DNA of 64,000 nucleotides from Rudanella sp031411995 (lineage in GTDB: Bacteria > Bacteroidota > Bacteroidia > Cytophagales > Spirosomataceae), in contig JANOCD010000087.1 of the NCBI GenBank assembly GCA_031411995.1, forward strand, positions 117,706-181,705, in the 5' to 3' direction. Under the pieces are notes generated by a model that saw only the letters and a program-made list of their open reading frames with translations, was not told the origin of the DNA and did no database searches. The position numbers were made by a program, and so were the translations under genes. Positions 61,837-64,000 of this stretch are shown here, piece by piece. How positions within the stretch are numbered: position 1 is the first letter of the stretch; each line of letters opens with the position of its first letter.

Positions 61837-62976
61837 TCAGAGCCGATAAGGGGGATTGATCTGCTCAAAGCCACTCTTGCCCGTACTGAATACCAGTTGT
61901 ATATCATCAATCACTGATTGGTTCGACAAATACGACCAATGTTGAATCAGTTCGTCTTTGTCAAATTGAAGCAGGTCTTTCACTAACTGATCGTTATCCT
62001 GAGAAGCAACATTAGTGATGTCAATCTCATGGACATCATCGGGAACTTGGGCCGAGTCTTTGAAACCTACCCGTCCCAATCGGTTTCGCCGAAGCTTGGT
62101 AACCGTAGAGGCTACTAATGCCAAATCCTGACGGTGGTAATAGACATGAACCCGCTCACCGAGACCAATTAATGAGTTAAGTGGTTCGTCTCGGTCGAAG
62201 GCATTATACGGAACATCCGCTCCTACCAGCACAATCTGTTTGAACGTTTCAAGATGACTAAGGCGATCTTCCTTGAGCTGTTTCAGCATATAGTACAGCA
62301 CTTGATTCCCCATTGAGTGGCACATCAGGTGAATGTACTTTTGGCACGGTTTGGCGTGGGTGGTTTGGAACAATTCACTCAGAAAATCGTGTAGCCGCTG
62401 ATAGACGCGGGCCAATGCATAACCCGATATTTTGGCATTATATTGATCGTCGAGATACAAAAGCAGACTTTTGCGGGAAGGCCAGGTGAAGGTTATAATC
62501 GTTTGAATATCCGAAGAATCAGGCCGGACGTATTTCTCATGCAAAGCCCGAATGGTACTCAGGGCCACGTCAAGATCAGTTTTGTAGCCATGAATAAAAA
62601 ACAGGACATTACTAGAGTCAGGCTTTTTGAGGGTACGAAACAATTCCATGAACACCTGATTAGAACCCGTTAAGTCCTCCGTATCCTGCGGATTGCCGCC
62701 CCGGTCGCGCAGGCGTTCAGGCACCGATTCGGCGGACTTGGGTATGAGTACTCCGCTGAACGTTTCGACAACCGGAACGGGAGGAAGCAGATCAGGAACC
62801 AAGGTTACCGTACCCTCATCGTTGAGTTTTTCGGGATCAAATGTGTAGCGAGCGAAGCGGAACGAGATTCGAGCATCGTCAACCGCCCGTTCCTCACCGG
62901 AGCGGTGGATAACCTCTTTACCATTGACAATGTCTATCTGACGATTCGTGATTAGGTAATGTGTAACCGTTGCCAT
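61837..62976 (-). CDS. DUF900-family alpha/beta hydrolase
   Basis: A 379-residue cytosolic protein without signal peptide. Residues about 115-300 form an alpha/beta hydrolase of the DUF900 type: VLFFIHGYKTDLDVAL (oxyanion H-G), ITFTWPSRKSLLLYLDD, and nucleophile Ser in HLMCHSMGNQVLYYML near 203; acid residue region VLVGADVPYNAF. The N-terminal 100 residues are a beta-rich extension of unknown role. It is the last gene of a reverse-strand string whose members start upstream of 64000; 34 nt separate it from the small gene before it. Confidence 0.82.
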   Translation of the reverse strand: MATVTHYLITNRQIDIVNGKEVIHRSGEERAVDDARISFRFARYTFDPEKLNDEGTVTLVPDLLPPVPVVETFSGVLIPKSAESVPERLRDRGGNPQDTEDLTGSNQVFMELFRTLKKPDSSNVLFFIHGYKTDLDVALSTIRALHEKYVRPDSSDIQTIITFTWPSRKSLLLYLDDQYNAKISGYALARVYQRLHDFLSELFQTTHAKPCQKYIHLMCHSMGNQVLYYMLKQLKEDRLSHLETFKQIVLVGADVPYNAFDRDEPLNSLIGLGERVHVYYHRQDLALVASTVTKLRRNRLGRVGFKDSAQVPDDVHEIDITNVASQDNDQLVKDLLQFDKDELIQHWSYLSNQSVIDDIQLVFSTGKSGFEQINPPYRL

Positions 62977-63010
62977 GAGTGGAAGTAGTTTTCGATTCGT
63001 TTACCAGCGT

Positions 63011-63256
63011 TTAGTTCTCCTTTTCTAACTCTGCTTTTGCCTTCTTTTTCTTGACCTCTAATTCAAAAACGGCCACTTCTTCGGTCAGGATTTCCTTTTC
63101 GGTAGGGGCAGGGTCTCTTTTGAATTTCTCAGCCACTTTGCCGACTTGGTCAATGTTGTCAGCCGTAATGAACGTTTTAGACTCACCAGTCAGACTCCGC
63201 AATTCGCCAGTTAGTGGGTCTAATGTGAAGTCAAGTTTTTTGAGCCTATGCTTCAT
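63011..63256 (-). CDS. Small charged hypothetical protein
   Basis: An 81-residue protein (start ATG 63256, which overlaps the end of the preceding gene by 11 nt). N-terminal half is beta-like (KLDFTLDPLTGELRSLTGE), C-terminal half is a highly charged helix (EVAVFELEVKKKKAKAELEKEN) that could be a coiled coil. No family recognised. Its coupling to both neighbours suggests a shared operon. Confidence 0.65.
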   Translation of the reverse strand: MKHRLKKLDFTLDPLTGELRSLTGESKTFITADNIDQVGKVAEKFKRDPAPTEKEILTEEVAVFELEVKKKKAKAELEKEN

Positions 63257-63836
63257 AGTACCCAACTGTCCCAAATTGAGGCAAATCAATTCGCTGGTTC
63301 GCGAAAATATCAGAACTGTTTAGTATCTGCACAGCAAACTTTAGGGGAATATTGTAAGCCAGTCCACAATGCTGACGGTCTGGCTTGTCCTCGAAGAAAC
63401 TCGAAGCAGACTCAGTAGGTAGGTCGGCTAAAACCAGTGAATAAGAATTCCCTTTAGTAGGTTTTTTAATCTTGATGTTGTTGGTTCCATAGCTACTCGT
63501 CAGTATTTTGGGGTTTAGGTCACTGTTGATTTCCAGCGTATTCGTCTTGTCATCATAGTTGAACAGGGACCATTACTCCTGTCTTTTTCCGTTATACCAG
63601 CCCCCTTTTTCTGGGATGACAAAGAAGGAGACAGCTTCTGTTTTCTTGGTAACTTTCACAATTCGCGCCATATAAAATTGAATTTGCCGATCAATAGCCT
63701 CTAATTGCTGCTGGAGACCATTACCTGCTACAGTGGTTTTCAATAGCAATGTATCTTTTACTGCCCGAAGCTGATTAATCGTCTGAATCGTGTGACAAGG
63801 CGGAGCTAAAGCAGCATTAGGAATTGGCCCCCACAT
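63246..63836 (-). pseudogene. Hypothetical gene interrupted by an in-frame TAA
   Basis: A single frame of 197 codons with one stop at 63573-63575. First part (87 residues): IQTINQLRAVKDTLLL, a helical stretch and VSFFVIPEKGGWYNGKRQE. After the TAA the same frame continues with WSLFNYDDKTNTLEINSDLN, a beta-rich segment (SYSLVLADLPTES) and a typical end, CGLAYNIPLKFAVQIL ... RIDLPQFGTVGYYEA, closing at 63246. Continued coding character on both sides of the stop, and its end overlapping the next start, argue for one gene. No family recognised with certainty. Nonsense mutation or sequence error cannot be told apart here. Confidence 0.72.
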
Positions 63837-63864
63837 TTTTAATAGCGAAACCGCTACATCTACT

Positions 63865-64000
63865 CTACCCTGCTAAAATATTTTGTTGATACTGAGCGAC
63901 TTGCCTATCTAACCACTTGAATAAGCGAGATAACTTACCCCACCAAAGGGGTGCAGCTTTAGCGGAATTGCTCGTCTGCCTGAGCAACTCCCGAAGCTGG
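63865..64000 (-). CDS. C-terminal end of a hypothetical protein (cut by window edge)
   Basis: The last 45 codons of a reverse-strand gene: QLRELLRQTSNSAKAAP, then WWGKLSRLFKWLDRQVAQYQ and a TAG at 63865. Helical and basic/aromatic. The gene continues beyond 64000. 28 nt separate its stop from the ATG of the interrupted gene, so it is probably the upstream member of the same operon. Confidence 0.55.
   Translation of the reverse strand, partial: QLRELLRQTSNSAKAAPLWWGKLSRLFKWLDRQVAQYQQNILAG

Overview
The window comes from a member of the Bacteroidota, most probably a Cytophagales bacterium close to Spirosoma. The evidence is a type IX secretion pair (porU-porV), a CotH protein with a C-terminal sorting-type domain, BamA encoded beside two OmpH/Skp chaperones, a CsaA, a DUF4286 protein, and several promoters with the Bacteroidota -10 form TAnnTTTG. 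No rRNA, tRNA, CRISPR array, integrase or transposase was recognised.

Layout. 1-10275: 3' part of a hybrid NRPS/PKS assembly line. The first protein (cut by the left edge) reads A-PCP-KS-AT-ACP-aminotransferase and the second C-A-PCP-TE, overlapping by 4 nt. Together they predict an amino acid extended by one malonyl unit, aminated at the beta carbon, joined to a second amino acid and released. 10277-13853: a MazG-like pyrophosphohydrolase, an acetyltransferase, a CoA-transferase and, on the other strand, dihydrolipoyl dehydrogenase. 14055-17554: an outer-membrane beta-barrel gene followed, 2 nt after its stop, by a reverse-strand Septu-type anti-phage pair (PtuA ATPase, PtuB HNH nuclease). 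The pair is closed on its far side by the decayed 3' end of an alpha/beta hydrolase gene and a 77-bp second copy of the barrel gene's 3' end. 17580-22972: SprT-like protein, PorU and PorV. 23078-34556: M16-like protein, PlsY, M20 dipeptidase, amino-acid permease, old yellow enzyme with an ArsR regulator, CotH protein, CsaA, and a beta-propeller/cupredoxin protein. 34648-41225: a histidine kinase broken by an in-frame TGA, an M28 peptidase, small membrane proteins and an SGNH esterase. 41294-46072: the reverse-strand envelope operon uppS-bamA-ompH-ompH. 46316-51194: surface lipoproteins (fasciclin, FKBP), an NAPE-PLD-like hydrolase and two ferritin-like proteins. 51262-56408: recF, pdhA, a conserved hypothetical, a TIGR01777 epimerase and a thiolase. 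56493-59360: an ABC-2 permease fused to a degenerate M1 peptidase domain. 59897-64000: an ELWxxDGT-repeat protein and a reverse-strand gene string with a DUF900 hydrolase, one member of which carries an in-frame TAA.

Two themes stand out. First, the Septu cassette sits exactly at the end of a housekeeping-type barrel gene and is bounded by a direct repeat of that gene's 3' end, whose differences are almost all synonymous; this suggests import by recombination with a diverged homologue. Second, heptanucleotide tandem arrays and a perfect 22-bp palindrome, sequences normally seen between genes, lie in frame inside inter-domain linkers of the megasynthase, in the PorU signal peptide and in a loop of the ABC permease. 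Heptad-periodic sequence also forms two hairpins in intergenic regions.
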